From assembly GCA_005406025.1 (NCBI GenBank), contig BGZK01000001.1:62001-126000 (forward strand): DNA of 64,000 bases, read 5' to 3'. The notes beneath the pieces are model-generated. The model made no database searches, was not told the origin of the DNA, and saw only the letters and a program-made list of their open reading frames with translations. Below are positions 25,401-40,400 of this stretch, piece after piece. This DNA comes from Eumeta japonica. Taxonomy: Eukaryota > Arthropoda > Insecta > Lepidoptera > Psychidae. The number at the start of each line of letters is the position of its first letter. Position 1 is the stretch's first letter. The translations under genes were made by a program, and so were the position numbers.

Positions 25401-28400
25401 CAGTAAAAGGTTTACTTCATTTTGCTCTTTTATCTCTACAGATTCGTCGTTGCAGATTTAATCTCATATGTCTACATAAAATCCTGCATCACACCATAGA
25501 CTTTGAAATCCTGCTCCCTCCAATTAATTTCCAAACACAGATCCGGTCTCTCTTACTCGTTCCATAGACTACGTTAACTCTTTCGTTATACAGACCCACA
25601 ACGACATCACTGAAATGAATGCCGTCATTGACATTTTCAATCACAGATTTTCCTAATTTAAAAAATGATTAACTCCTGACATTCTCTGGCCTTAAATAAA
25701 TGAAAATTAATGAATATTTAATTATAACTTAGCATTTAAACTCGACAATAGATATAAACTTGAATTCGTTTACTTGTGCCATCAGATTTCGTATTTACTT
25801 GTTATTAACATTTTTTTTCATACCTTTTTTCTTTTCTTTCTTTCTTGTATTATAAGTAATGCAAATGTTAATCATGACGGGTATTGGATTCCGCTTAAAA
25901 CAGAAATTTGCATTTCATATGATTTATACAGATATTATAATTGTAATCTCTTTTTGTATCTGTTGATAAATAAATAATGCATTTACAGTAACTTATAAAA
26001 TTGGAATATACGTTCATTATTAACTTCGATTATTCAATTGCAGTATCAAACAATAATTATAACTATTTGTTTCAACTAAAAACTACTATTTATGTTAAAT
26101 ATTTGAATAATAAACCTGTACAATATTTTTCTTGATTATTTATATCAGTTTTAGGTCCTTTTAGTAGATTTATTGAAATATATGGAACTATCTCAACTCT
26201 TAATAAAATAAATACAGTGTGATGCATTCAAATCAGTTAAGCTGTTGTCGTGAAATATTTGAACATATATAAAAAAAGTTGCGCGTGCAGTATGGAATTT
26301 TCTCTTTTCTTTTTGAAATCGGTTAAAAATTTGTGAAGGTTAAAGAGAATGTATTGTGTGCGCCCACGACAAACGGTGGGCTTGATCATTCTTGATTTAT
26401 TTGATGAATGTAAATTATGATTAAAAACCATTTGCGAATTGCTTTCTATAACAAGTTGCTTTATTTCGAAGCATTACAGTCTGACGTTGTCGACATTTTT
26501 CGAAAGATATTCACTAGAATACAATGATTCATTTCACGTAACAACCGTGACATTACGCATAAAGTGTGAAGTCAGCACGTCGGGCGGCCGCAGTAGGCGC
26601 GCGCGCACGCGACTCACAAATTATACATCTCCAGAAATCATCACAATTTTACCTTGAAACTTTTCCATTCAGTTCGAAGGAAGGCGAAACCGGAAGTTTC
26701 GGCGTGAGTCAGTATTCGGCTGAAGCCTTTGACTGACTCCGCCCGCGGCGGTCACGCGAACTCTTTCGAATAAGTTCACTCGCTGTTTTTTGGGGGTGGA
26801 AAATTGATTTTTATGAAAATCGTTACGCATTACACGCTTCGTTTTATTTGTATTTAGAATTGTAATTGTATCATAATTAAATAATTTACTTAAAATACTC
26901 GATTACAATAAAATACATTTCATCCTTGACAAAATTTGATCTTCAATTCATGTACGCAGGAATATAAATATTTGTTTCTTAATTGTCAATGATTATGCCA
27001 ATGCGTATGCGCTATGCACTTTTATAAATACATGTGTATTTAATGGATTTCGAAGAAGCAAATCGCCATTCGAATTGCTCAAAAACGTACTTTTGTTATT
27101 ATTTAAGTTTATACGACATCAGTAAGAAGTAGCTTAAAATCGACTTTTTAAAATTATTTCCATATTATTTAGTTAGTTACATATGTGCGTAATTAATAAC
27201 AACTTTTATAAAACGGAAACGCTTGGACCTTCAGAAAAATTGCATCAGTGACTTGTAAAAGTCCCCCCAAATACTCCTTCCACAAATATTCCTTTCCCCA
27301 AATATATTATGACAGACATAATATTTACAACTTAAAACTCACTTGTCTGTGAACGCGTAATCTATACTTGAATATTTTTTTATACAGAACTAGGTTTATC
27401 TTAGCTATTTTTAGCCTATAAAAATGCAAGTCTTTACCCATATATTCACTAGTGGAATTCTCAACGTATTTATTTTTTTAATGTTATTTGTGTTGTTATT
27501 GAAATCAATTTCTGTAGTGTTTTAAAAAAAATATGCCTTTTTAGAATAGGTTCTGTAAGTTGTTTTAATTGTGTTATATTATTTTCTTTCACAATAGAAG
27601 GAGAAGAAAACTGTATTAGCAAAAAAACTCCTTTTGTTTTCCATTTTTAGCGTTCCGGAGTCGTAAGAAACCCTTATTGTGTTTAAAAGACTTAGTACTA
27701 AAAAGCAGTAATTTGACTAAATATGCATGTTAATAAATGCATTTAAAGCTTTAAAACAATAATCTTTATTAGTGCCCCCCTTCTGCCGGGTTTTAGGACA
27801 TGTGAAAATACATACACAGCATTATCATATTTAAAAAGAACTGGCCAGGAGCATGTCGGACCATGCTGCCATCGGATTACAAATGAAACAATATTTTATG
27901 ATAAATTATTTTTACATTTTATTTTTTATACTAATAACACACAACTGGCCTTAGGTTAACATTATGGCAAACAAATAAAACAAGTTGCGAAAAGGAAGAA
28001 TTCTAAGAAAAATTACAATATAATTTCACCTGAAAATTCAAAACAAAACATCGGAATAGACGCCATCGACCCCTGGTACGTATGCAAATAGGGCTGTGGA
28101 CGCGCACGGCGAATGACATCGTGCCCGCAATATATATTTATGGATTTCGCGACCATAAATCCGGGTGAGCATATGGGCCGTCGTTTATTCGACATCGCGG
28201 AATATTTACCTGTCTTTGCATCCCAAATGTAAAGTTCGTTCCAGGTCCACGGACTCGATTGAATTATTTTATTTTATGTAGCGAGAGAAATCTCCGTTGT
28301 CGTACGTAGAGCTGATCGGTGACGTCACCGAGCGAATCGTGACGCCATTGTGCAGAACTAATGAATGACGTCATTACAGGACAACTACAACGTGCTGCAC

Positions 28401-31400
28401 ATCTCGGCGATGTACTCGCGCGAGGACGTCGTCAAGCTGCTGCTCACGAAAAGGGGCGTCGACCCCTTCTCCACCGGCGGGGTGAATTGACGAACTTTTA
28501 CACATATCAGTTTTATAGCCCAGTGTCGCCTATTTTGTTAGAACACTCACCTGCCTTATTTTATTTACAACCATTAGCTGTTTATCAGATTCCTCACCTT
28601 TTATTTTATATTGGTCTATATTGCGACTACTTCCTTTTAGGTGCACGTACTTAAAAACATAAGTAAGTAAATGCATTTCAATATTATACAATATTTCTGA
28701 AAGTCATTTTCAATTGAATTTGTGATGCAGTGATTGACATTATACAAACCAGTTTTATAATTTTGCACATCGCACTTGTTAAAAGGTTTCACACGGGGAA
28801 GAAAACGATTTTCAGACGATTCGCTGAAAAGACCGCCTAAGTTTTTTTTTTGACTTTTCATCCAAATCACATTCGTCCGCCCGCCGACGTCGAATCAATT
28901 CTTTTTTCCCCACTCCATTTCAGAGCCGCCAGCAGACCGCGGTGCACTTGGTAGCGAGCAGGCAGACCGGGACCGCCACCTCCATCCTGCGCGCCCTGCT
29001 GACCGCCGCCGGCAAAGACACAAGGCTAAGAGCCGACGGGGTAAGTTCCATTATTATTTATAAAACTTTTAAATCTTATCTACATATATATATATATAAG
29101 TGAAATACCACTGACTGAGACTAACTCATCTCGAGGTCTCTGAAACTGTAGGTCCGACTGACTTGAATTTCGGCATAGTTCCCATAGATGTATAAAAAAA
29201 GAAGATGCATGGTCGCGTTCTACGTCTCGACGACGAAAAATGCCTCGAATTGCACATTTTGTCCTCATTTTTAACACCATTGCAATGCCAAAAAGGGATG
29301 GAAGAAGGAACACTATAATCATTTCTTCGAAATGTCATAACATAAGGTTTATTTTTACATTCAAAAAGAATAATTAACGATCGTTATGTTATTGGATGAA
29401 AATAAGTCCTATTTTTTTTAATTTATATGTGCTGTTCTAAAACAAGTCATCAGTGGAGTAGTTTAATAATATTTTAAATATCTATTATTGTTTTATGGTT
29501 GAATAAATAAAAAGAATCATGATATATTTTTTCATAATAAAACTTATAATATATATGAAAGAACTTGATAATTTATAGTGTGCAGAAAATAGTTATATAA
29601 AACTTTCTTATTCTTTATGTAATAAAATAAAATAACGAATAATAAAACTTTAACATATTTTTGATGAACATAATAGTTATATATAATTTGCTAAAAAATA
29701 CAATTCATATATAATAATCATATTTTTTTTTTTTGAATAGGTTTAATCTGTTGTATGATTTCCCTTTAGAGGTCATTTTTAGTTTTGTATACATATTAAA
29801 AAAATGAAAAAGGTGACTCTATTAGTATAAGAATAGAATTTCTATTCTTAAGCGACCAAATAATGTGACAACGCAAGAAATACGAGACCGATGTTGCTTA
29901 GGTCTATTTCTTTTAAGTAGGTTTATAATTCAACTTTTGATGCTACTTTATATGAAGAAATACAAAATGTTCATAGAAACCTCATTATAATATGTAATCG
30001 AGCACCTATTATAAATGCACAAAATTTTGGAAAATAACAAATACCATTCTTTTTTATACCTTTTTACTTATTACACATTGTCTTTCTGAGTAAACTTTAA
30101 CGTTGGAGACGGAAGGTTAACAAACCACCGCTGAATACAAGGTGCTAAACATTGGTTTAACACTCATTTACTACGTCTTATTGCGCGTTTTGAGCACGGG
30201 ACTGTGCATCTTCTCTTTTTTTACAAATCAATGAATAGTTCCTCTTTTCGTAGACGCCCACTAAGAACGGATATTACGCAAATTCTTTCCAAAAAAAATT
30301 GTCAATGTGGGTGCAGCCGCGAGCAAAAGCTAATATTGTATTATAATAATAATGACTGGAAATAGACTTTATGATAATATCGTATTTATCATCGATATAC
30401 GATTAACCACAAAGCTGAGACGAAAAAAGATAGGTAAGTATTGATTAGGATTTGGTGTATTAAAGCCAGTATTCAAAAAACTGTCGCCGTACTGCGTCTG
30501 GGCCGAGATGCAGTCGACGCTCGCGTGCAGCGCTCGCCGCCGCCCGCGCGCCCGCGCCGCGCCTGGCACCGCCGCCCATTTCAGGAACTTACGCGAACTC
30601 GCGACATAACGGGCGCCGTTTGCCGACCCCTCGCCCCCCGCACTGCCGGCAGACTCTACCGAAATCCACTAAATGAAACACGAAAATCCTTCCACACCGA
30701 CGACGTTAAGAATCCGAGTCGGCGGGCAGAGTCGGCCGACAAGGCCGCCAGTTACCTGCGGCGCGGCGGCATAGAAAGCAGCTAATTAACGTGCGAGCTT
30801 TCGCGGTACCACGTCACAACCTAATTTACATTGCAAATGGCCCGCGAATACGCGACTATTAGCCGAGACGTCAGCGATGAAATTTCAAAATCGCTAATTT
30901 TAATACGAGTACCGACTCAGTCGAGCGTTAGGCCCGTTTGAGGTAAGACAGCTTTAAAATGCCCGCCGGCCCGGGGACCGTCAGATAGCTCGGCCATGGA
31001 GGACCACGTACGTATGAGGGTATCGTTTTATTTGATTCGTTTCGATTATGAGCGGTGCGAGGGCGTAGAGCGATGAATCGATTGCGTACGGTCCGACGGC
31101 CACGAACGCGAAGCCGGCTAGACGGCGCCGAGCCGCCGGGGGCGCGGGCCCTCACGCCGCCATGGATAGCTCCCTCGTCCGGTGAAAGATGACGGACGCC
31201 CCGAGGCGACGGAACAGCCCGAGCTCCAAGAGCGAAGAGCCGAAGGAGCCGAGCTTCCTGGAGCTGAACAAGGAGCGGCGTAACCGCGAGTGGCGCCGAC
31301 TAATCCGCGACGTGGTGTTGCAGAGGGGCCAGATCCCGCTGCTGCTGGCGGTGGAGGCGGGCAACCAGAGCATGGTGCGCGAGCTGCTCAGCGCGCAGAC

Positions 31401-34400
31401 GGCCGAGCAACTCAAGGTGCTTCTTACTACTGAACATTCTATTGCTTGTAGTGGCCCGTAGACGGCGAACGGACAAAGTTTGTATTGATCCATTCAGATA
31501 AAATCGACTCTGTTTATCTTGCACTGTCTGTTTAGAATAGACGTTAGAGTGAAAAATTTGAATTAACTCACATCTTTCCAAGGAGTCTACAAAATGTTCA
31601 CGTTACCCTCAGATAATCCACTTACAGTTAGAAATACAATTCAGTGTGTGATCATAAAACATCCTGCATATTTTCTTTTTCTGCCGAATTTATAGCGCCT
31701 GATGGTAAATATAGCAAAGAACAGCAACCATTTTAATTACAAAGAGAACTTGAAATAATTCACTAAAACAATTCGAGAAAGTTAACTCATAACAAAAGGA
31801 TTTAAAATTAACGTATTTTTAAAATGATCGGTGGAAATTGGTAATGAATGTATTTTAATATTCGTCGTAATTGTATTTGTTACAATGATAACTTCTAAAT
31901 CTCAAGAAAACTTCACCTGCTCAAGGAAACCATTGAATCAGTATAATTATTTATAATCCTGTATTATAGAAATCTAATACGATGTATTTGAACTTATATA
32001 TTTGTACACTTAAGTATTTAATAACAAAGATCTCTACATTACATTTAAAGAATGTTTTCGCGGAGCGCCTACTCGTTCTGTATCCAACGCACTGTATTCA
32101 CTCGAACGTCTATTAAAAAATGTAATGTTCCGGCCGTTCAACGCTAATGAAATTTGAAATTTGATGACCTCTGTTTGAATTTCTTCTCGTCCTTTCTACT
32201 TCTACTGGCATGTTAAATATTATTTGATGTGTTAATCATGTAAATATTATATATCTATTTGATAGTCACAAAACATTAATGCTATATGTATTGTATCTAG
32301 AATTATTTTATCCTTGGAATAGCATTTATATACATACTCACATATTTTCATAATAGTAGTTTAAAGTAATGAAATTAAACTTCAAACATTTTTACGAAGG
32401 TTTCGGAGACACATTCAACGACTCTTTAATATGAATCTTTTTGCAATATAAGATATACTTATTTAAAGTACTAATAATGCACGTGGTGCATAAAGTTGTG
32501 ATTTGTGTCTCTGTTTAAGTATCAGCGAAAAGATATCCACAAGCAATTATTTCCAAGCTTAATTCAAATGAAGTCCAACCTATCACACCTGATGAATTTG
32601 TGAGTATCTCACTGATACGCAATAGTCGTGTATAAGAAACGTTTTTGACTTTAAGGACATGAACATAACAATAAATCATAGTGATTATTCTAAGGCTAGA
32701 AGCCACAAGTCATTATTAAATTAAATATCCTCTTGCAGCATTGGTACGAACATAAGTCAATGCTTCTTTCTGCTGCCTAACGTTCAGAACTGTATTAGAT
32801 TTTTTATATGTTTCAATAACGCCACCAGGGCGGCGCCACGTTGAAGTGGGCTGACATTAACACTTGACAGTTCTGACAGGTCTATTTGTACGGAAGAGTA
32901 TGAAATATTGAATCATAGTTTTAAGCCCAATAACAACGAATGAAAATAAATGATATGTAGTAAAATTAGATGAATTGAGAAGAGATTTACGATAAAAAAA
33001 GGCGAATATTATTGATGGTATATCTACAATACAATATTACATGTGAATCATTTAATATACAGGAGCGAGTAACAAGTAACGTCAGCTCAGCTTAATCAAG
33101 CGACATCTAGTGAGCTAATCATTTTCAATTTCGCACTCGATATTCATCAAGATTAATCTACCGTGGCTGTAAACACCACAGGCGGGCACACCGGCCGGCG
33201 ACACGGCCCTGCATCTGGCGGCTCGAAGGAGAGACGTGGACATGGCCAGGATACTGGTGGACTACGGGGCGCCGGTGGACGCGACCAACGGCGCGGGGCA
33301 GACGGCGCTGCACATCGCCGCCGCCGAGGGCGACGAGCCGCTCGTCAAGTACTTCTACGGCGTGAGAGCCAACGCCGCGATAGCCGACAACGAAGGTGAT
33401 CAGAGGATTTATAATACGCGCCAAACCTGTTGGCATCATTTTCTTAAGTTGGCGCGAGCGGCGTTTGAATTACAAGTTTTTATGTAATTTAATCGGGTTT
33501 CGCTCATGTGTCAAACTAGTGGGCATAAAATGAATACTTTCATATTTCATATCGAACAATCTTTGTGTAATTCTTTATTCCGATCACGATAATGTTATCG
33601 ATTGCCAATCTGGTTCAAATGTCGTTTTTTGATGCTTATTCCGTATTTAATTTCAATCTCGATCTCCCTTGCATTTTCAATAGATGTTTTGCGATCGATT
33701 CGGATGCCTGATCTGTTATAAGTTCGGATACCGATTCTGCTCTCGATTCCAATCCCATTCGCACTGTCGATTCTAATGATTCTTTGTATTAAATATATAT
33801 TAATCACTATATCCGTCTGAAACGATAAATGCGTTGTTTATAAAAAAAATTGTTAACGAAATTTCTATACTGAAAATGCAGGGAATGAGGAATCTATATC
33901 TATACCTGATATTATATACCTTATTTCATTAATTTAAGGATCAACCGATGAGATACCACATTTTCACTGAATACAGACGTAAAGTAACAGTATCTACTAT
34001 TGCATTTCATCCAGCGAATGAGAGTTTTAGTGACCCACTCTCCCTTCCATCGGTCCACTTCTCTCTCCACCAGAAATCCCATTCCTAAAAAAGATGCAGG
34101 CAAAGCACCGGTGGCTCCTTTCGACTCTTATGGTAAATTTTAAACTACATTTACATAAAGATCTTGTACAGTTAAAGCATTAAACCTTATATAAAAATAC
34201 CAAAGAAAAGAATATATATCGTGTATATCAGGACAAATAATTTATTTATAAACTCTTCAAAGTTCATATGAAACTTGTCCCTGACCTGACTTGTCATTAT
34301 TCCATAAAACGTACAATTTCCACAGCGTATGAATATATTTTATCTTCCATATATATCATACAGTTTTGACACATATCGTAAAAAATAATGGCTTTAAAAT

Positions 34401-37400
34401 ACATGTCCCCATACTCTTAAGTAAAAGGTTCTTTGACTCCAAGTTGATATCAAACTGATTGTTTTCGGATTTCTAAGTGTGTGGATAATTATGCCTAATT
34501 TTTTTTAATGCTTTTAAATATTATTGCCCGATTGACGTTGGCACAAGTTAGAAATGAAACTCATTCTTTGTTAAACAATGAATGAATATACAAAATTTGG
34601 CACGCTACTTCCTTTACATGGCCTACAATAATAATTAATCAAATTGTTTCAAGGTGAGTAAGTGAAAATGTTACTTAGGGCGCACAGAATATTTAGCACA
34701 ACTCATAACTAAAACAGTTTAGATGTAAAGTAATGGATTTATTGTTTTCTCAAATATTTCTCTTCACTTTTATGCGCTCAAACATTTATCAAATCGTAAG
34801 AATCACTAATGTGTATATATGGTATATATTTTACGATTAAATAATTACATCTATTTCTATTCCGTGAATGTCAAACCACACACTAAAAATAGAGAAATGA
34901 CATAGTGTCATATAGAGGATGGACCACCAGCTCCACCTTTTTGGAAACCATAAATTGAGTTTTACTTATTCACGATGTGCCCTGAAACATTGTCGTGTTG
35001 TAAGAGGAGTGTGACTTCAGTCGTCTTTCCTAAATTTTTTTCTGAACACTTGGCAAACAAATGGAAGGGTACTACTCAAGATTAACTGTCTTTCGTTCTT
35101 CAAGTGAAATTGTAGAAATTAGACCTCTTTTCCACTAAGCCTGGTCCCATTTACTTAGGGTCGGCCTTGCTCGTCCTCTTTTTCTATTCAGCACGATTGA
35201 GTGTTACGTATTTATTCAAATAAGCTTCTTTTAAATCTTTGTTGATCGTCGTCAGCCACGTCGCGAGTGGTCTACCATATACGCGTTTCACTGTTGATAT
35301 ATTTAGGACAAGCTTCAGCATATGGTCCTCTTGGCGTCTTTGAATATAACCATACCACTGTAAGCGTTTCTCTTTGACCTCGTCAGCAATTGAAGCAACT
35401 CTAAAACTTCATCTGACATATTGGTTTTTAATTTTATCTAGAAGTCTCACGCCCGCTGATCAGCGTAGCATTCGCATCTCTGTTGTGTGTAGCTTGTTAA
35501 GATGATACTTATTAGTAGCCTAACATTTAGACCCATACAGAATAGCTGGTCTAATAGCGGTTTTGTACATTTGCCCTTTAATTTTAGGAGGCATTTTTCT
35601 ATAGCACATGACTCCTGTGAGCTGTCTCCATTTCATCCATCGGTTTCGTGAATAACATCGTTGTCTATCTTGCCATCATTGCTAAGTATCGAGCCTAAAT
35701 ACTTAAATTGGATCACGTGAGGTAAGCATGTATTTATCGATATTCCACAGTCATAGGGCTGGTTATACCGTCAAAAATACACGACATGTGCTCTGTTTTC
35801 TTTCTATTGATTTTAAGACCATTTTTTTCTAGGGCATGAATCTAGGAATTGACGATTCGTTGGAGACCTTCTATGTTTTCAGAAATCAGCATAACGTCGT
35901 CAGCGTAGAGTATATGCCAAGGCAAGTACATTTGACAGTGTTTTATTAGGTGATCCATGGTACTGTTGAAGAGCAGCGGACTGAGAATAGAACCTTGGTG
36001 TACTCCGATCTTAATGTGAAACATGTCACCCTTGTGACACCTGCCGGGTTTAAGACCTGCGTGGTTATGGCTTTGAACATGGCTTTAATGATATTGACAT
36101 ATTACTCTGGCACCAGTTGTCGTCTGAGAGCTTCCCAGATAAGGTTGCGTGGAATATGACCAAATACCTTCTCCAAGTCTATAAAAACTATATGAATATC
36201 CCTTTTACTGATTTTCACCTTTTCAAGGTGTATTTGAACCGTTTGAATGTCGTCCGAAAAGCTTCTTTCAGAAATAAACCCACATTATTATTGTGTTAAA
36301 GTAATTATGTGCTTCAGCCCATTATTCAGTACAAGTTCCCAGACTTTTAATGTGTGTGACATCAGTTTAATGACTCTATAATTACTACATTCTCTCAGGT
36401 CCCCTTTCCCCTTATAAAATTGTATAAAGGAGCTGTTGCGCCATAAATTCGGTATGAGGTTACCCAGTAGTAATTTATTGAATAGCGATTGTAACCAAAT
36501 TATTCCACACTCTCCCGAATGTTTCCAGACTTCTGATGGTATTTGGTATGATCCTGGGACCTTGTTGTTTTTCATTTCCTGGACTGATCTTTCGATTTCA
36601 TCACAGGCTATATTCAAGAGTGGCCTTTGCATGGTCTTAGACTTACAGTAATCATGATTTCTATAGTGAGTTATGTTTAGGAAGCGTTGATAATATCTAT
36701 TCTGTCCATCTGTCTCTAATACTTTTATCTTCTGTCATTAGATTATAATTTCTATCATTTATGTATTTTAGAGTTGTTACATATTTTGTGTTGTTGTAAC
36801 GGATTTTTGCAATCTTGTGTTTGTCTATTTCCGATCTAGCTGATTATAAGCTATCATAAAAATCAGAGTTCGTTTTGGCTATCGCAACTGCGACTTATCA
36901 ACTTGTCTCTTTATATACCTTTTAATCTCTTTATACTTTTTCAATCTAGTGTCATTATTGGTCGACTGATAATCATAGAAATTAGACCAATCTGGAAATT
37001 ACAAGTGTTAAATCAAAAAAAAAAGGGTTACGTTTCAGGACTTTACTCATTGAGTATTTATTTTGTAAACTACGTTCAATGATAACGTGGCTGAGTTGTC
37101 TAAGGCGCTAATTTTGATACCGGAGTCAATCAATCGACACCCATACGTTCACAGATCGCACCCCTATGCACCTCGCGGCGGAGAACGGTCATGCGGCTAT
37201 CATCGAATTGCTGGCGGACAAGTTCAAGGCGTCGATATTTGAGCGGACCAAAGACGGCAGCACGTTGATGCACATCGCATCCTTGAACGGGCACGCCGAC
37301 TGCGCCATGATGCTCTTCAAGAAGGGCGTCTACCTCCACATGCCCAATAAGGTAATGAGAAGTAGATCGATCGAGTTCAATTCTATCTATCTCCTCACGA

Positions 37401-40400
37401 CATCGTCTTCAGGTTTGGAAACGGACCAAAACAACAATATTAATATACGACTCGATGCACATGTATCTATTTGTTATTTTTTTTAATTTTAGGATGGCGC
37501 CCGCAGCATACATACTGCGGCTCGGTACGGCCACGTGGGCATCATTAACACCTTACTGCAGAAAGGCGAGAGCGTCGACGTCACAACCAATGTAAGAATT
37601 CAAGTTTATATAAAACATGTATGAAATTATATCTCTATATAAATTATAAAACAATTTCCACATTGTGTTCAGGACAACTACACAGCACTGCATATAGCAG
37701 TAGAGTCGTGTAAGCCGGCGGTGGTCGAGACTCTTCTGGGTTACGGCGCAGACGTTCACATCAGAGGCGGCAAACAGAGGGAAACTCCACTGCACATAGC
37801 TGCCAGAATACCGGAAGGTACAACTTAATACCGCAAAAGTTAGCAAGACGGTTTACATGAACTGTCGCGCATACGATTAATAATATTAAAAATTACTCTT
37901 TAATAATAAAAATAACTGCTTCAAAACACGAAAAATTGAAGACACAATAAATAATATGCAAGTTATAAACATAAGTAATACATACTAAGTATTTTCTCAT
38001 AAATTTTTTTTATTGTTTTTTTTTCCAAGTTACTGCTTACTAACAAAGCCAAAATAACAAATACTCAAGAGGAAGCGTCGACGGTGGTTTTCTTTCTATT
38101 CCAAATTTTATTATTATTTTAATAATTCTTTTTACAGCACTACTAAGGCGCCAAAATCAATTAAACTACTTATCGTTAGCTAGTTAACTAGTTTTTATCT
38201 ACAATCTGTACATAATATTAAATAAATCACTGTACAGGTGTTATTTGTCACTAAAAAGTCCAGTTTTATATTCAAAATTACATTAAAATTAACGAAAATT
38301 GCATTGCAGCTTCAGTCATATAATGAAATTTAAACATAACTTCTAATTGTCAAATATGAGATGGCGCACCATCATCATTTGTTTTTTGCTACTGCATAAA
38401 AGATTATACTGTTAATTAGAAAGTACAAAGATAAACATAAAAACCTAAATCTATATCTCAACTATTACTAATACACGTATGTTAAATACCTAAAAATTAA
38501 GTAATAAATAGACTTCAACTAAAATATGTCAATAATGCTTTGTACTTTTACCACAGAAAATTTATTGATTAGAAATTTGCTATCCTAAACACATGACACC
38601 TATTTAGACAGTTTAATTTTGTAATAATAATAAAGTGATTTTTTAAATAAACCATAGTTTTTTTAATTTAAAAATAAAGCGACAAATATTCTCAATTCAA
38701 CAAATGCGTATGTAATGTCTTAAAGTAAAATCGTATAAAATTTGCGACACTTATTCATTTAATTTATGCAATGTCGTTGTAATGTATTCACACAACGGAT
38801 CAATACAAAGTGGCCTTTCAATAGCGCCAATGTGAAACCCCTTACCGTGTTGGATATGGCTTTTTAACATATCAATGGACTTGACCAACGAACAAAATCA
38901 TACATTACAATAACGTAATTTTCAAAGAATTTATTATTATGACAATTAGAATAAGAATATAACAAAACACTGAATTTTCACAGCTTTTATCATGTATCGA
39001 TTCAAATTTTGTTAGAATTTTTCTAGTTTCAAATTAACGCTTTTAAACTTATGCAGGTGATAAGTGTGCACTAATGTTATTAAAATCTGGGGCCGGACCT
39101 AATAAATCGACTGAAGATGGACATACTCCCGTCCATGTTGCTGCCAAGTACGGGAACTTGGCTACAATAGTCTTACTGCTTGAAGATGGAGGTGATCCAT
39201 TACGAAAAACTAAGGTAAATCTACTACAATTGCATATCCTCTTTACTATCTTAACAATTTTTTTTATATTTTTCTGGTGCTTAATAATTTACACTTATAA
39301 TACTTACTACTCTGTCAATTTTATTTACATTTCAATAGTAAGAATAATTCATTTATATTTAATCAGAATAACATAATGTGTATCATTACAAATTTATCCG
39401 AATTTGCAGAAATAGCAGATAATAATTTATCTACATTTTACAGACTGGTGAAACTCCTTTGCACATGGCATGCAGAAGCTGCAAACCTGATGTTGTACGA
39501 CATCTCATCGAATTTGTCAAAGAACGCCATGGCGCTGAAATCGCCACCGCATACATAGATGCGGTAGACGAAGATGGCGCAAGTGCCCTTCATTATGCTT
39601 GTAATATTAAAAAAGAAGAGGTGAAAATACCGTCAGCAGACAAAGAAGTTGTTAGGTTATTAATTGAAAACGGCGCTGACGTTACACTTCAAACGAAACA
39701 TAACCACGAAACGGCCTTCCATTATTGCGCTATCGCTGGCAACAACGATGTCATGACCGAAATGATAACTCATATGACGGCAGCGGATGTGGGCAAAGCA
39801 CTGAACAGGCAAAATTCTATAGGCTGGACGCCTCTTTTAATAGCTTGTAACAGAGGACACATGGAACTAGTTAACACGCTATTGAATAATCATGCTCGAG
39901 TTGACGTTTTCGATGTTGAAGGTCGTTCAGCGCTACATTTGGCTGCAGAACACGGCTATTTACAAGTGTGTGATGCTTTGTTAACAAATAAAGCTTTTAT
40001 AAATTCAAAGGCGAGAAATGGACGAACAGCTCTACATTTAGCTGCGATGAATGGTTATGCACATCTGGTAAAATTTTTAATACGCGACCACAACGCCATG
40101 ATTGATGTGCTTACTCTCAAAAAACAAACTCCATTACATCTGGCTGCTGCAAGTGGGCAAATGGAAGTTTGTAAACTATTGTTAGAGCTAGGGGCTAATA
40201 TCGATGCGACAGATGAGCTTGGTCAAAAACCTATCCATGCGGCAGCACAAAATAATTACTCCGAAGTAGTTCAATTATTTTTACAACAGCATCCAAATCT
40301 AGTAATGGCAACAACCAAAGATGGAAATACTTGTGCTCATATTGCCGCTATTCAGGGATCTGTAAAAGTAATCGAAGAATTGATGAAATTTGACAGAACC

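Noticed and set aside
30441..30785. A 114-codon open frame (Arg/Pro-rich) upstream of the candidate alternative start
   Set aside because: Composition follows directly from the GC-rich DNA; no motif, and it is not in phase with a splice path into nompC.
33595..33807. Minus-strand 70-codon frame as a gene
   Set aside because: The repeating I-G-I-E pattern is produced by a degenerate hexamer repeat.
37081..37127. Functional tRNA-Leu gene
   Set aside because: Only the 5' half is recognisable; there is no B-box, T-arm or acceptor-stem pairing.
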